From HGM04593 sp045631905 (lineage in GTDB: Bacteria > Bacteroidota > Bacteroidia > Bacteroidales > Bacteroidaceae): 64,000 bases of DNA. Positions 27,273-36,423 of this stretch are shown here, piece by piece (the stretch's first letter is position 1; every line of letters begins with the position of its first letter). The notes below the pieces were generated by a model that searched no databases, had not been told where the DNA came from, and saw nothing but the letters and a program-made list of their open reading frames with translations. The stretch lies in NCBI GenBank assembly GCA_045631905.1, contig JAZQVO010000028.1, forward strand, positions 186,001 through 250,000, given 5' to 3'. The position numbers were made by a program, and so were the translations under genes.

Positions 27273-27310
27273 TTATAAAATGTGTTTTGCGCTTTTACGC
27301 ATTTGCTTGG

Positions 27311-27318
27311 CAAAGGTA
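27311..27318 (-). promoter_or_regulatory. -7 box (TACCTTTG) of the Nif3 operon
   Basis: Minus-strand TACCTTTG, 39 bases before the Nif3 start. No clear -33 element. Confidence 0.55.
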
Positions 27319-27373
27319 CATATTTTTTTTAAAAGGAAGAAGAGTTACACCCCATAAAATAGAGATATAAAGT

Positions 27374-27407
27374 AAAAAGATTGCGCTTTGCAAAGCGCAA
27401 TCTTTTT
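27374..27407 (-). terminator. terminator of the S37-ABC-patB operon
   Basis: Perfect 34-base palindrome with a GCGCTTTGCAAAGCGC core and T5 tail on the minus strand, 21 bases after the lyase stop codon. Confidence 0.92.
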
Positions 27408-27427
27408 ATCTTGGACAAATACCTTAT

Positions 27428-28603
27428 TTAAAACCCTCTTTTGTCGTAAGCCCCCTTAATGCGGTCGAGAGCCTTTTGCAATGTAGCACGCGGGCAAGCA
27501 ATATTCATTCGCATGAAGCCGGTGCCCTCAGCGCCAAATGTAGAGCCATCGTTCATTGCCACTTTTGCCTCTTTCAAGAAGAAATCTACAAGTTCTTTTT
27601 GTGTCAAGCCCAAAGCACGGGCATCGAGAAAGACCATATACGATGCTTGCGGACGCATCATGCCAAACCTCGGGAGATTATTCTTTATATACTCCTCGAC
27701 GAAAGCTATATTACCCTCAACATATTTGAGCATTTGAGCGAGCCATTCTTCGCCCTCGTTATATGCGGTAGCAACAGCTTGCGTTGCAAACATATGTGCA
27801 CAATCAAGCTCGCTGAAACTTAAAAATTCATTGTAGCGAGCACGCAACTTCTCGTTTTTAATAATGTGGTACGAACTTTTAAGACCGGCAATATTAAAGG
27901 TCTTGCTTGCAGCCATAAAGGTAATACTATTCTGCTCGGCAACCTCGCTCACCGACGCAAAAACAGTGTGTTTATAGCCCGTCAGCACCATGTCGCAATG
28001 TATCTCGTCGGAAACAACTAACACACCGTTCGACGCACAAATATCGGCTATGCGACGCAACTCTGCCGGGGCCCACACACGACCACCGGGGTTGTGGGGG
28101 TTGCACAGCAAGAACATTTTGCAACCTTTTACCTTGTTTTCAAAATCTTCAAAATCGATATTGAAAACACCATCTTCGTTCACAAGAGGGCTACACACCA
28201 ACTCGCGACCAAGGTTCTTTACCAAATGAAAATAGGGGTGATACACCGGGGGCTGTATAAGCACCTTGTCACCGGGAGCAGTGAAGCACTGAATAGCAAA
28301 AGAGATAGCCGGAACAATACCGCCCACAAACCCTATCTCATGCTCTTCGACTTCCCAAGCATATCTGCGCCCCACCCAATCGATTATGGCCGGTCGCCAC
28401 TTGGGCGAACAAAAAGTATAACCAAGCACCTCGTGTTCGAGCCTTTTTCGCAGTGTTTCCAGTACAAAAGGCGGTGTGCGAAAATCCATATCGGCTATCC
28501 ACATGGGCATTGCGTCACTAACACCGAACACCACATTCATATTGTCGTATTTTAAACAATCGGTGTTTTTGCGCTCAATAATTTCATCAAAATCGAAAGA
28601 CAT
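27428..28603 (-). CDS. MalY/PatB-type pyridoxal-phosphate C-S lyase or aminotransferase
   Basis: 391 residues with ATG at 28603. A GTG two codons earlier, overlapping the previous gene's TGA, is an alternative. The start MSFDFDEIIERKNTDCLKYD, MPMWIADMDF and the cofactor lysine in MAASKTFNIAGLKSSY identify the class II (MalY/PatB) branch of fold-type I enzymes, many of which cleave cystathionine (beta-lyase). The upstream ABC ATPase gene overlaps or abuts it, so it is co-translated. Exact substrate open. Confidence 0.88.
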   Translation of the reverse strand: MSFDFDEIIERKNTDCLKYDNMNVVFGVSDAMPMWIADMDFRTPPFVLETLRKRLEHEVLGYTFCSPKWRPAIIDWVGRRYAWEVEEHEIGFVGGIVPAISFAIQCFTAPGDKVLIQPPVYHPYFHLVKNLGRELVCSPLVNEDGVFNIDFEDFENKVKGCKMFLLCNPHNPGGRVWAPAELRRIADICASNGVLVVSDEIHCDMVLTGYKHTVFASVSEVAEQNSITFMAASKTFNIAGLKSSYHIIKNEKLRARYNEFLSFSELDCAHMFATQAVATAYNEGEEWLAQMLKYVEGNIAFVEEYIKNNLPRFGMMRPQASYMVFLDARALGLTQKELVDFFLKEAKVAMNDGSTFGAEGTGFMRMNIACPRATLQKALDRIKGAYDKRGF

Positions 28604-28605
28604 AA

Positions 28606-29388
28606 TCACTCTATTTCCAATATTTTTTTTTGCTCATTATATTTTATAATTCCACTACCGACAAAATCTCTTATAACCCCATTTGCCGATAGTTCATCAA
28701 CCGTTCCGCAGTGCATTTTTTTGTTATCGAGCACCCACAATTTATCGCTCATGCACAGCGCAAGTTCAATATCGTGTGTTGAAACAAGAATAGCTTTTTG
28801 CATGTCGGTAGAAAGCCTTTTTAATATGCCGAAGAGTGCCACCTTGCTCTGAAAGTCGAGAAAAGCGGTAGGTTCATCGAGTATTATTACAGGAGTTTCC
28901 TGTGCCAGAGCCTTTGCTATCATACACTTTTGCAACTCACCATCGCTGAGCGAGAGCACGTCGCGCCCAGCAAGCGAGGCAACACCCATCACCTCCATCG
29001 CCCACTCAACAGCCTTGTGGTCGCTCGGCCTTAGTTGCCCCAAAAAACCGGTGTGAGGAGAACGCCCCAACGCCACAAGCTCGCGAACCGTAAGATTCTG
29101 CACCTTGACCGAACCCGCAAACACCACCGCCACCCTTCTCGAAAGTTCTTGCGGTGTAGGCCGTTCTGCGCCGTCTCCCATATATCGCACCCTGCCTTCC
29201 AGCTCTCTTTGATACCCGCAAACGGTACGAAGGAAAGTAGATTTACCGGCACCGTTGCGCCCCACCAGCGACACAAGCTCGCCACGGCACAACTCGGTGT
29301 TTATAGAAGAAACAACAGGGTACACAACACCATGCGCTTTGTACCCTATTGTAAGGTTCTCAATTAATATAGCCTTTTCGCCAAACAT
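28606..29388 (-). CDS. ABC transporter ATP-binding protein, metal-chelate (FecE/BtuD) type
   Basis: 260 residues with ATG at 29388, two bases after the stop of the peptidase gene. A GTG seven codons upstream would overlap that gene and is less likely. Walker A is GRNGAGKST, the signature LSDGELQK, Walker B VIILDEPTAFLD and the switch histidine is in VSTHD. Sequence style matches importers of iron-siderophore, haem or cobalamin. No permease or binding-protein gene is next to it, which is odd for this class; the partners must lie elsewhere or the ATPase has another partner. Confidence 0.88.
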   Translation of the reverse strand: MFGEKAILIENLTIGYKAHGVVYPVVSSINTELCRGELVSLVGRNGAGKSTFLRTVCGYQRELEGRVRYMGDGAERPTPQELSRRVAVVFAGSVKVQNLTVRELVALGRSPHTGFLGQLRPSDHKAVEWAMEVMGVASLAGRDVLSLSDGELQKCMIAKALAQETPVIILDEPTAFLDFQSKVALFGILKRLSTDMQKAILVSTHDIELALCMSDKLWVLDNKKMHCGTVDELSANGVIRDFVGSGIIKYNEQKKILEIE

Positions 29389-29390
29389 TC

Positions 29391-30692
29391 TTATCGATAC
29401 TGCATCCACTCGTTCAATTGGTCGAGCAGTTCTTTCTTTTTATCTTCGGGGAGGTTTGCTATGCGTGCAGAGTGGCTACCGTCGGGAACGATATATATTT
29501 TTGTATTCTTCTTGTTACGGTCGGCAAGCCATGTAACACCACTTGCAGTCCAGGGGTCCCACTCACCATATACAAAGATTGCCTGAGGGTCGTTCTCGGT
29601 ATAAAAGTCGGTTACTTTACGATGGTTGGTATCGTCGAACTTAACATCGGAAAACTCAGCGGGCAGCATCACCTTTTTCAAGTAACCCTCAACGTCGTCG
29701 GGGTTAAGATACTTCACGAATGGGTCGGTGTTGTAACCATAATATCCAAAATCCTTAACAGCCTGAACAAAGAAGGAGCCGATAGATGTTTTTGCCGAGA
29801 AATAATCGGGGCCCACCATCTTTATAAAGTAGTTCATAACGGTTTTGTTGTCGGCATCTTTCCCGGGTATATTGGATATAGGTGCACCCCACTGCCAAAA
29901 CGAGAACTGATACTCGAGCACACAAAGGTCGTAGATGTCCGATGTAGGCACGCGGAAGGTCAAATTACTCTTTGCGCAATATTCATCGAACATAGGCATA
30001 AGCTCGGCTTTTCTCTCAAACATGAGATACTGAAAATTTCTCACAGCATCGCGCTTCTCTTTTGTAGACACACGCTCCAAGAAAGATTCGTGACGACCAT
30101 CTTCGATAGAATAGCTCAACGGGCCTACATAGGGAACGGAAACATCTACATCTTCGGGATAATATGCACGGAAGAACATAGATGTAGAGCCACCCTTGCT
30201 GATACCTGTTGTTGCCCACTTCTTTGTGTAGTATTTCTTAAAATCGGTGATTATATTGTGGTAATCGACCATGGAATTTGCTACGGTAAGATACTCCCAA
30301 TTACAAGGTTTGGGGGTTGATTCGGAAAAATAACGATACTCCACAAAAAGAATATTTGCGTCCATTATTTTTGTAAGCTCTTCCATGTAGTTAGGGTTAT
30401 TGAAAGCATAGTCGCCTGCATAGCCCTCGGTTACAACAACCACAGGACGGTCGTAACCACGGTGACCCAACATCACACGTTGTTCAAAAGAGCCTGCCTC
30501 GGCATTTGAGGGGTCGAGCAACTGACGGTATTTAAACAGGTAATAACTACGGCTGTCGTCGTTCTTTTCGAGTTTCTCGAAACCTGTTACCGCACCAATT
30601 TCTTTAAACATCGCCTCAACATCGGCATTCTGTGCCTTAACAGCAAACACCACCGCCAAAAGCGACACAAGGATTAATAGTTTTTTACGCAT
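29391..30692 (-). CDS. secreted S37 (PS-10) family serine peptidase, tripeptidyl aminopeptidase-like
   Basis: 433 residues with a signal peptide (MRKKLLILVSLLAVVFAVKA). The alpha/beta-hydrolase nucleophile is in GISKGGSTS; the acid is in YGEWDPWTASG and the histidine in DGSHSARI near the C-terminus. This layout and the FVEYRYFSESTPKP motif fit family S37, which removes tripeptides from peptide N-termini, with S28 as the nearest alternative. It probably works in the periplasm on peptides and could feed the peptide transporter encoded upstream at 30.9-32.5 kb; that link is inference. First gene of its operon. Confidence 0.85.
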   Translation of the reverse strand: MRKKLLILVSLLAVVFAVKAQNADVEAMFKEIGAVTGFEKLEKNDDSRSYYLFKYRQLLDPSNAEAGSFEQRVMLGHRGYDRPVVVVTEGYAGDYAFNNPNYMEELTKIMDANILFVEYRYFSESTPKPCNWEYLTVANSMVDYHNIITDFKKYYTKKWATTGISKGGSTSMFFRAYYPEDVDVSVPYVGPLSYSIEDGRHESFLERVSTKEKRDAVRNFQYLMFERKAELMPMFDEYCAKSNLTFRVPTSDIYDLCVLEYQFSFWQWGAPISNIPGKDADNKTVMNYFIKMVGPDYFSAKTSIGSFFVQAVKDFGYYGYNTDPFVKYLNPDDVEGYLKKVMLPAEFSDVKFDDTNHRKVTDFYTENDPQAIFVYGEWDPWTASGVTWLADRNKKNTKIYIVPDGSHSARIANLPEDKKKELLDQLNEWMQYR

Positions 30693-30736
30693 ATCTTTTT
30701 TAAATTGAGTTAATAATCACTATTTTTCAAACAGCA

Positions 30737-30744
30737 CAAAATTA
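30737..30744 (-). promoter_or_regulatory. -7 box (TAATTTTG) of the S37 operon
   Basis: Minus-strand TAATTTTG matches TAnnTTTG, 45 bases before the S37 start. A TTTG occurs upstream (30769-30772) but at 24 bases, longer than usual. Confidence 0.4.
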
Positions 30745-30874
30745 CACATTTTTTTTGCATTTTTATAACAAAGCACAAATATATTATACCTTGATATAAT
30801 AAAAGAAGTTTCGGAATCTTTTTATAAAGATATCGTCGAGTTTTCATGTAGCAGTAACAGACATCTTTGAACAT

Positions 30875-30906
30875 AAAAAAAACGGGATAGCCCAGCTACC
30901 CCGTTT
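30875..30906 (-). terminator. terminator of the peptide transporter gene
   Basis: 12-base arms (30880-30891 with 30895-30906), fully paired on the minus strand with one G-U, 3-base loop, followed by a run of T. 21 bases after the transporter stop codon. Confidence 0.88.
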
Positions 30907-30926
30907 AAAAATTTCATATCACAAAA

Positions 30927-32462
30927 TTACTTAGAAACCTTCTCCAAGCGTTTCAAAATAACAAAGATAAATGTTGCAGCCACAAGGCAGATACCTATAA
31001 GCACACCCCAAACCACGGTCAAGGGAGCACCCCACATGAGAGAAGGTATAGCTACAAGGAAGTTACCAACAGCAGTAGCCACAAACCAGCCACCCATCAT
31101 CATACCTGCATATTTGGGAGGAGCCACCTTTGTTACAAAAGAGATACCAATAGGCGACAAGAGCAACTCGGCAAATGTGAGCACGAGGTAGGTTGATATC
31201 AACCAATTAGGCGATACATCGGCCATGTGTACGGGCTCCAAGAAGGGCTCGCCGTTTTTCATAACCTCAACCACCTCGGGAGCGGGAAGACCTATCGAGC
31301 CCACGGTGAGCAAGAGGTAAGCAACACCAGCAACCAACATACCCAAACCTATCTTCATGGGTGCAGAAGGCTCTTTACCCTTCTTTGCCAACGCGCTAAA
31401 AATAGCGATTGAAACAGGTGTCAAGGCTACAACAAAGCAGGCGTTAAACTGCTGGAAGATGGGAGCGCTAACCTCGGTAACTGCGGGGAGTGCAGAATAT
31501 TTGTACCACAAACCGGCAAGTGCAGCAAGCACAACACCTGCGGCAATACCCTTACCCTTAGCACTCTTGCTCTGGAAAATAGCAAACAAACCATAAACGA
31601 TGAATATACCGAGAACAAGGTTCCAAACATCGAAGGCCATGCTCTCGATACCGGTAGAACTTGTAGCGGTGTAGTCACGAGCAAAGAATGTAAGTGTAGC
31701 ACCGTTCTGGTGGAAAGCCATCCAGAAGAAAATAACCACGGCAAAAACAAGGCACAAGCAAACGATACGCTCTTTTGTCTCGGCAGGGCTCAGTTCGGGT
31801 GCATTTGTATCGGCAGCAACTGTTGCATTGTTTCTGTCGGCATGTTTGAATGTGCTACGGAAAATATAGTAAATTGCTATCGAAACGATAAGCGACAAAC
31901 AAGCAACAGCAAACGCAAAGTGATACGAGTCGGCCTCGCTTACACCAAGAGATGTCTGAGCCCACTTCATAATCCAGATAGCGGCAGAGGGTGCAAACAT
32001 AGCACCGATGTTGATAGCCATGTAGAATACACTGAAACCAGAGTCGCGCTTGTTGGCATACTGAGGATCGTTGTAAAGGTTACCAACCATTACCTGCAAG
32101 TTACCCTTGAACAGACCTGTTCCGAGCGAGATGAGCAACAAAGCTCCTGCCATAGCGGCCAATGCTATAACATTAGAGCCAAGAGGCAAAGCCAAGAACA
32201 CATAACCCAAGAACATAATGGTGATACCGATGGTTACCATTTTGCCATAGCCGAATTTATCGGCAGCCATACCACCCAAAAGAGGCATAAAATAAACAAA
32301 ACCCAAAAAGGTTGAATAAATTGAACCTGCCAACGCGCTCGAGAAACCGAAATTCGCTTGCAGGAACATCACAAACACAGCCAACATGGTGTAGTAGCCG
32401 AAGCGCTCACCGGTGTTAGCCAAAGCCAAGGCATATAAGCCTTTTGGTTGTCCTTCAAACAT
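30927..32462 (-). CDS. POT-family peptide transporter (proton-dependent oligopeptide symporter)
   Basis: 511 residues with about 14 hydrophobic helices, the size of bacterial POT (PTR2/DtpT) proteins that import di- and tripeptides. The N-terminal helix 1 motif is LANTGERFGYYTML. In characterised POT proteins this motif is ExxER with both glutamates important for proton coupling; here the first is asparagine (NTGER). The loop GGMAADKFGYGKMV is the MFS-type D-R/K motif. It is a single-gene unit between two terminators/promoters. Confidence 0.9.
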   Translation of the reverse strand: MFEGQPKGLYALALANTGERFGYYTMLAVFVMFLQANFGFSSALAGSIYSTFLGFVYFMPLLGGMAADKFGYGKMVTIGITIMFLGYVFLALPLGSNVIALAAMAGALLLISLGTGLFKGNLQVMVGNLYNDPQYANKRDSGFSVFYMAINIGAMFAPSAAIWIMKWAQTSLGVSEADSYHFAFAVACLSLIVSIAIYYIFRSTFKHADRNNATVAADTNAPELSPAETKERIVCLCLVFAVVIFFWMAFHQNGATLTFFARDYTATSSTGIESMAFDVWNLVLGIFIVYGLFAIFQSKSAKGKGIAAGVVLAALAGLWYKYSALPAVTEVSAPIFQQFNACFVVALTPVSIAIFSALAKKGKEPSAPMKIGLGMLVAGVAYLLLTVGSIGLPAPEVVEVMKNGEPFLEPVHMADVSPNWLISTYLVLTFAELLLSPIGISFVTKVAPPKYAGMMMGGWFVATAVGNFLVAIPSLMWGAPLTVVWGVLIGICLVAATFIFVILKRLEKVSK

Positions 32463-32798
32463 AAATAAAATTTTAAAAAGTTAATAAATTATTCAAACAG
32501 TGCAGTTTTACAACCGCAAGAAACGTGGCTAACTACACAAGCCGGCCACCGCCCCTAAAACTTGAATTAACCGAAAACACATAATCGGATAAAACTTTGC
32601 AAATATACTAAAAACCATTGAAATTAAAATACCACGCGCGAACAAAACAGAAGAATTTATTTTTTAACTTTACCCACACACAACAGCCCACCCCGAAAAC
32701 AGGTTTACTTACACCGAAATTATTTTACAAACAATAAAAGACATAAACAATATACAACAAGCCAAACCAACAGTTACATAATTTTTAAAACAACTATT
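32463..32798. other. divergent intergenic region
   Basis: 336 bases between the peptide transporter (minus) and the thioredoxin-like gene (plus). On the minus strand TATATTTG at 32600-32607 is a likely -7 box for the transporter, about 138 bases before its start, without a good -33 element. For the plus-strand gene I see no convincing promoter. No hairpin or open frame of note. Confidence 0.4.
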
Positions 32799-33065
32799 AT
32801 GAAGAATTTACAGATTTTTTACCAAAAGAGATGCCCACATTGTCAAAAGGCTTTCCAATTTATCGAAGAGTTAAAAGAAGAGAAAGATATTTACAGGCTC
32901 ATTGAACCAAGATTAATAGAAGAGACACTCGAAGTCGATTACGCCGAGCTGTTCGATTACTTTCTTGTACCCACATTTTACATAGACGACAAAAAAGTAC
33001 ACGAGGGTGTTGTGAACAAAGAGCAGGTGCGCGAAATCCTCGATGCCACACTCGAAGAAGATTAG
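32799..33065 (+). CDS. small glutaredoxin/thioredoxin-like protein
   Basis: 88 residues. CPHC (12-15, in KRCPHCQKAF) is a dithiol active site, and VPTFYIDDK provides the cis-proline loop; the C-terminal helix completes a minimal thioredoxin fold. It probably reduces or isomerises disulfides or glutathionylated groups in the cytoplasm; partners unknown. An inverted repeat overlapping the purM promoter follows directly. Confidence 0.82.
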   Translation: MKNLQIFYQKRCPHCQKAFQFIEELKEEKDIYRLIEPRLIEETLEVDYAELFDYFLVPTFYIDDKKVHEGVVNKEQVREILDATLEED

Positions 33066-33111
33066 AAAGAGCCACCCGAAAGGAAAAAGTTTGCAAAACA
33101 TAACATTTGTT

Positions 33112-33166
33112 AATATAAACCGAGCGAAAAGTGCCAATAAATTTTGCCCTTCGCTCGGTTTATATT
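33112..33166 (+). terminator. long-loop inverted repeat after the thioredoxin-like gene, overlapping the purM promoter
   Basis: Perfect 17-base arms (33112-33128 with 33150-33166) with a 21-base loop. The GC-rich CCGAGCGAA/TTCGCTCGG part followed by TTTATATT could end the upstream transcript. The -33 element of the purM promoter lies in the loop and the right arm touches the -7 box, so the repeat could also act as an operator. Confidence 0.6.
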
Positions 33167-33173
33167 ATCTTCG
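33143..33173 (+). promoter_or_regulatory. promoter of the purM-prfA-pyrF operon
   Basis: TTTG (33143-33146), 19 bases, then TATCTTCG (33166-33173), a close match to the Bacteroidota promoter; 39 bases before purM. Confidence 0.7.
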
Positions 33174-33211
33174 CATAAAATTAGAATAATATAATAAAAC
33201 AAAATACAACA

Positions 33212-34378
33212 ATGAGCGACCAACGTTACATGATGCGCGGAGTATCGGCATCAAAAGAAGATGTACACAATGCTATTAAAAACATCGACAAAGGATTATA
33301 TCCCAAAGCTTTTTGCAAAATAATACCCGATATTTTAGGTGGCGACCCCGAATATTGCAACATTATGCACGCCGACGGTGCAGGAACAAAATCGTCACTC
33401 GCATACCTCTACTGGAAAGAGACCGGCGATATCTCGGTGTGGAAAGGCATAGCACAAGATGCACTCATTATGAACATCGACGACCTCCTCTGCGTGGGAG
33501 CGACAGACAACATTCTTGTATCATCGACTATTGGTCGCAACAAGTTGTTGATTCCCGGCGAAGTAATTTCGGCCATAATCAACGGCACCGACGAGTTGCT
33601 TGCCGAGCTACGCGAGATGGGTGTAGGCGTATATGCGACAGGTGGCGAAACAGCCGACGTAGGCGACTTGGTGCGCACCATCATCGTTGATAGCACAGTC
33701 ACATGTCGCATGAAACGTAGCGATGTCATCGACAACGCCAACATAGAAGCCGGCGATGTAATTGTCGGCCTCGCATCATACGGGCAGGCAACATACGAAA
33801 AAGAGTACAACGGCGGTATGGGAAGCAACGGCCTCACATCTGCACGCCACGACGTGTTTGGCAAAGACCTTGCCGAAAAATACCCCGAGAGCTACGACAA
33901 AGCAGTACCTGCCGAGCTTATATACTCAGGCGGTTTGGGGCTCACCGACAAGGTAGAAGACTCACCCCTCGATGCCGGCAAGCTCGTGCTCTCCCCCACC
34001 CGCACATACGCACCTATCGTGAAAAAGATTCTCGACGCACTGCGCCCCAACATACACGGCATGGTACACTGCTCGGGCGGTGCACAAACCAAGGTAATGC
34101 ACTTTGTAGAGAACAAACGAGTTATAAAAGACAACCTCTTCCCCATACCCCCCCTCTTCAAAACAATCAAAGAGCAGAGCGGAACCGACTGGGCCGAGAT
34201 GTACAAAGTCTTCAACATGGGACACCGTCTCGAAGTATATGTAAAACCCGAATATGCCGAAGAGATTATTGCCATAAGCAAGAGCTTTGGTGTAGATGCA
34301 CAAATTGTAGGTCGTGTAGAGGCAGCCGAAAAGAACGAACTTATAATAGAGAGCCCCTACGGCACATTCAAATACTAA
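33212..34378 (+). CDS. purM: phosphoribosylformylglycinamidine cyclo-ligase (AIR synthase), Bacteroidota form
   Basis: 388 residues of the PurM/PurL ATP-grasp-like superfamily. HADGAGTKSSLAY is the first substrate/ATP loop, NIDDLLCVGA the second, and GVYATGGETADVGD the third; GLASYGQATYE and HCSGGAQTKV follow. The enzyme closes the imidazole ring in purine synthesis. It is longer and more divergent than E. coli PurM (about 345 residues) but matches the form usual in Bacteroidota. Followed after three bases by prfA. Confidence 0.9.
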   Translation: MSDQRYMMRGVSASKEDVHNAIKNIDKGLYPKAFCKIIPDILGGDPEYCNIMHADGAGTKSSLAYLYWKETGDISVWKGIAQDALIMNIDDLLCVGATDNILVSSTIGRNKLLIPGEVISAIINGTDELLAELREMGVGVYATGGETADVGDLVRTIIVDSTVTCRMKRSDVIDNANIEAGDVIVGLASYGQATYEKEYNGGMGSNGLTSARHDVFGKDLAEKYPESYDKAVPAELIYSGGLGLTDKVEDSPLDAGKLVLSPTRTYAPIVKKILDALRPNIHGMVHCSGGAQTKVMHFVENKRVIKDNLFPIPPLFKTIKEQSGTDWAEMYKVFNMGHRLEVYVKPEYAEEIIAISKSFGVDAQIVGRVEAAEKNELIIESPYGTFKY

Positions 34379-34381
34379 AAG

Positions 34382-35494
34382 ATGGAAAACGAAAATTCAC
34401 TATTGAGCAGGCTTAACGACCTCGAAGCACGCTTCCAAGAGGTTGCGACACTCATAACCGACCCCGCCGTGGTGGCCGACATGAAGCGTTATGTCAAGCT
34501 CAACAAGGAATACCGTGAACTTGAAAACATTCTTGCAGCCCGTAAACGATACATAAACCTCCTTACATCGCAACGCGAAGCCAAGGATATTCTTGCCAAC
34601 GAAAGCGACCAAGACCTTCGCGAGATGGCACGCGAGGAGCTCGACACATGCGAGAAAGAGATTCCCGCCGTAGAGGAAGAGATAAAACTTTTGCTCATTC
34701 CGGCCGACCCTCAAGACGAGAAAAACGCCATACTCGAAATACGTGGCGGTACAGGAGGCGACGAGGCCGCTATTTTTGCAGGCGACCTCTTCCGCATGTA
34801 CAGCAAATACTGCGAAAGCAAAGGGTGGAAGTTAGAAGTATCGAGTTGCAGCGAAGGCACATCGGGCGGATACAAAGAGATTATATGCACCGTAACAGGA
34901 GACAAAGTATACGGGACACTCAAATACGAATCGGGAGTACACCGCGTACAACGCGTACCGGCAACAGAGACACAAGGTCGCGTACACACATCGGCGGCAT
35001 CGGTAGCCGTTCTTCCCGAAGCCGAAGCCTTTGATGTAGAAATAACCGAAAGTGCCATAAAATGGGACACCTTCCGTTCGAGCGGTGCCGGAGGCCAGAA
35101 CGTAAACAAAGTAGAATCGGGTGTGCGTCTTCGCTACCCATGGCTAAACCCGGAGACAGGGCAGGTAGAAGAGATACTCATCGAGTGTACCGAAACACGC
35201 GACCAACCCAAGAACAAAGAGCGTGCCCTTGCCCGTCTACGCACCCTTGTGTACGACCGTGAGCACCAACGCTATGCCGACGACATTGCCAGCAAGCGCA
35301 AAACCATGGTCTCCACGGGCGACCGCTCGGCAAAGATACGTACCTACAACTACCCTCAAGGACGCATCACCGATCACCGAATAAACTACACCATATACAA
35401 CCTTACGGCATTTGTAAACGGCGATATACAAGACTGCATCGACCACCTCATTGTGGCCGAGAACACCGAAAGAATGAAAGAAAACGAATTATAA
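34382..35494 (+). CDS. prfA: peptide chain release factor 1
   Basis: 370 residues. The stop-codon recognition tripeptide is PAT (193-195 in RVPATETQGR), the RF1 type that reads UAA and UAG, and the catalytic GGQ is at 237-239 (SGAGGQNVNK). N-terminal helical domain 1 is complete. It lies 3 bases after purM and 11 before pyrF. No frameshift is present. Confidence 0.96.
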   Translation: MENENSLLSRLNDLEARFQEVATLITDPAVVADMKRYVKLNKEYRELENILAARKRYINLLTSQREAKDILANESDQDLREMAREELDTCEKEIPAVEEEIKLLLIPADPQDEKNAILEIRGGTGGDEAAIFAGDLFRMYSKYCESKGWKLEVSSCSEGTSGGYKEIICTVTGDKVYGTLKYESGVHRVQRVPATETQGRVHTSAASVAVLPEAEAFDVEITESAIKWDTFRSSGAGGQNVNKVESGVRLRYPWLNPETGQVEEILIECTETRDQPKNKERALARLRTLVYDREHQRYADDIASKRKTMVSTGDRSAKIRTYNYPQGRITDHRINYTIYNLTAFVNGDIQDCIDHLIVAENTERMKENEL

Positions 35495-35505
35495 AAACAA
35501 AAGCT

Positions 35506-36336
35506 ATGAACAAACAGGAACTTATTAAACAGATTAAAGAGAAACGCTCGTTCCTCTGTGTAGGTCTCGACAGCGACATAAAAAAGCTACCCGCCTGCCT
35601 TGCCACAAGCGAAGATGCCATATTCGACTTCAACAAAGCGATAATCGACGCAACCGCTCCTTACACAGTAGCATACAAGCCCAACCTTGCGTTCTACGAA
35701 GCATTCGGTGTAAAAGGCTGGATAAGTTTCGAGAAAACCGTTAAATATATAAAGGAGAACTATCCCGAAATCTTCATCATCGCCGACGCCAAACGTGGCG
35801 ACATAGGTAACACATCGGCCCTCTATGCCCGTTCATTCTTCGAAGAGATGAAAGTCGACTCAATAACAGTAGCCCCCTACATGGGTGAGGACAGCGTCAA
35901 GCCCTTCCTAGCCTACGAAGACACATGGGTTATTCTGCTAGCACTCACATCGAACCCCGGTTCACACGATTTTCAGCTGACAAAAGACGAAGAAGGCACC
36001 ATGCTGTTCGAGAAAGTACTTTCAACATCTAAAAAATGGGGAAGCGACGAAAACATGATGTACGTTGTAGGAGCCACACAAGGAAAATCGTTCGAGAACG
36101 TACGTAACATAGTACCCGACCACTTCCTCCTCGTTCCCGGTGTAGGTGCCCAAGGCGGCTCGCTCGAAGAGGTGTGCAAATATGGCATGAACAAAGATTG
36201 TGGTCTGCTCGTAAACGCAAGCCGTGCAATTATCTTTGCCGACAGCAACGAGAACTTTGCAACCGTAGCGGCAGAAAAAGCACGCGATTACCAACAACAG
36301 ATGGAGCACGAGCTAAAAGTTCACAATATAATCTAA
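35506..36336 (+). CDS. pyrF: orotidine-5'-phosphate decarboxylase
   Basis: 276 residues, the longer type 2 form. The N-terminal LCVGLDSDIKKLP and the catalytic FIIADAKRGDIGNTS (D-K-D array) are diagnostic. It produces UMP, the end of the pathway begun by pyrBI at 20.9 kb. Last gene of the purM-prfA-pyrF unit. Confidence 0.95.
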   Translation: MNKQELIKQIKEKRSFLCVGLDSDIKKLPACLATSEDAIFDFNKAIIDATAPYTVAYKPNLAFYEAFGVKGWISFEKTVKYIKENYPEIFIIADAKRGDIGNTSALYARSFFEEMKVDSITVAPYMGEDSVKPFLAYEDTWVILLALTSNPGSHDFQLTKDEEGTMLFEKVLSTSKKWGSDENMMYVVGATQGKSFENVRNIVPDHFLLVPGVGAQGGSLEEVCKYGMNKDCGLLVNASRAIIFADSNENFATVAAEKARDYQQQMEHELKVHNII

Positions 36337-36394
36337 ATTAGCCTTTTTTGTGTTATTTTACACACGTTACAACACAATATTGGAAGTAAACAAT

Positions 36395-36402
36395 TATCTT
36401 CG
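36395..36402 (+). promoter_or_regulatory. -7 box (TATCTTCG) of the lpx operon
   Basis: TATCTTCG, 21 bases before lpxD, the same box seen before purM, the peptidase, clpC and acetyltransferase genes. No TTTG at the -33 position. Confidence 0.5.
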
Positions 36403-36423
36403 TATTCGAAAAACATTAAAGAC

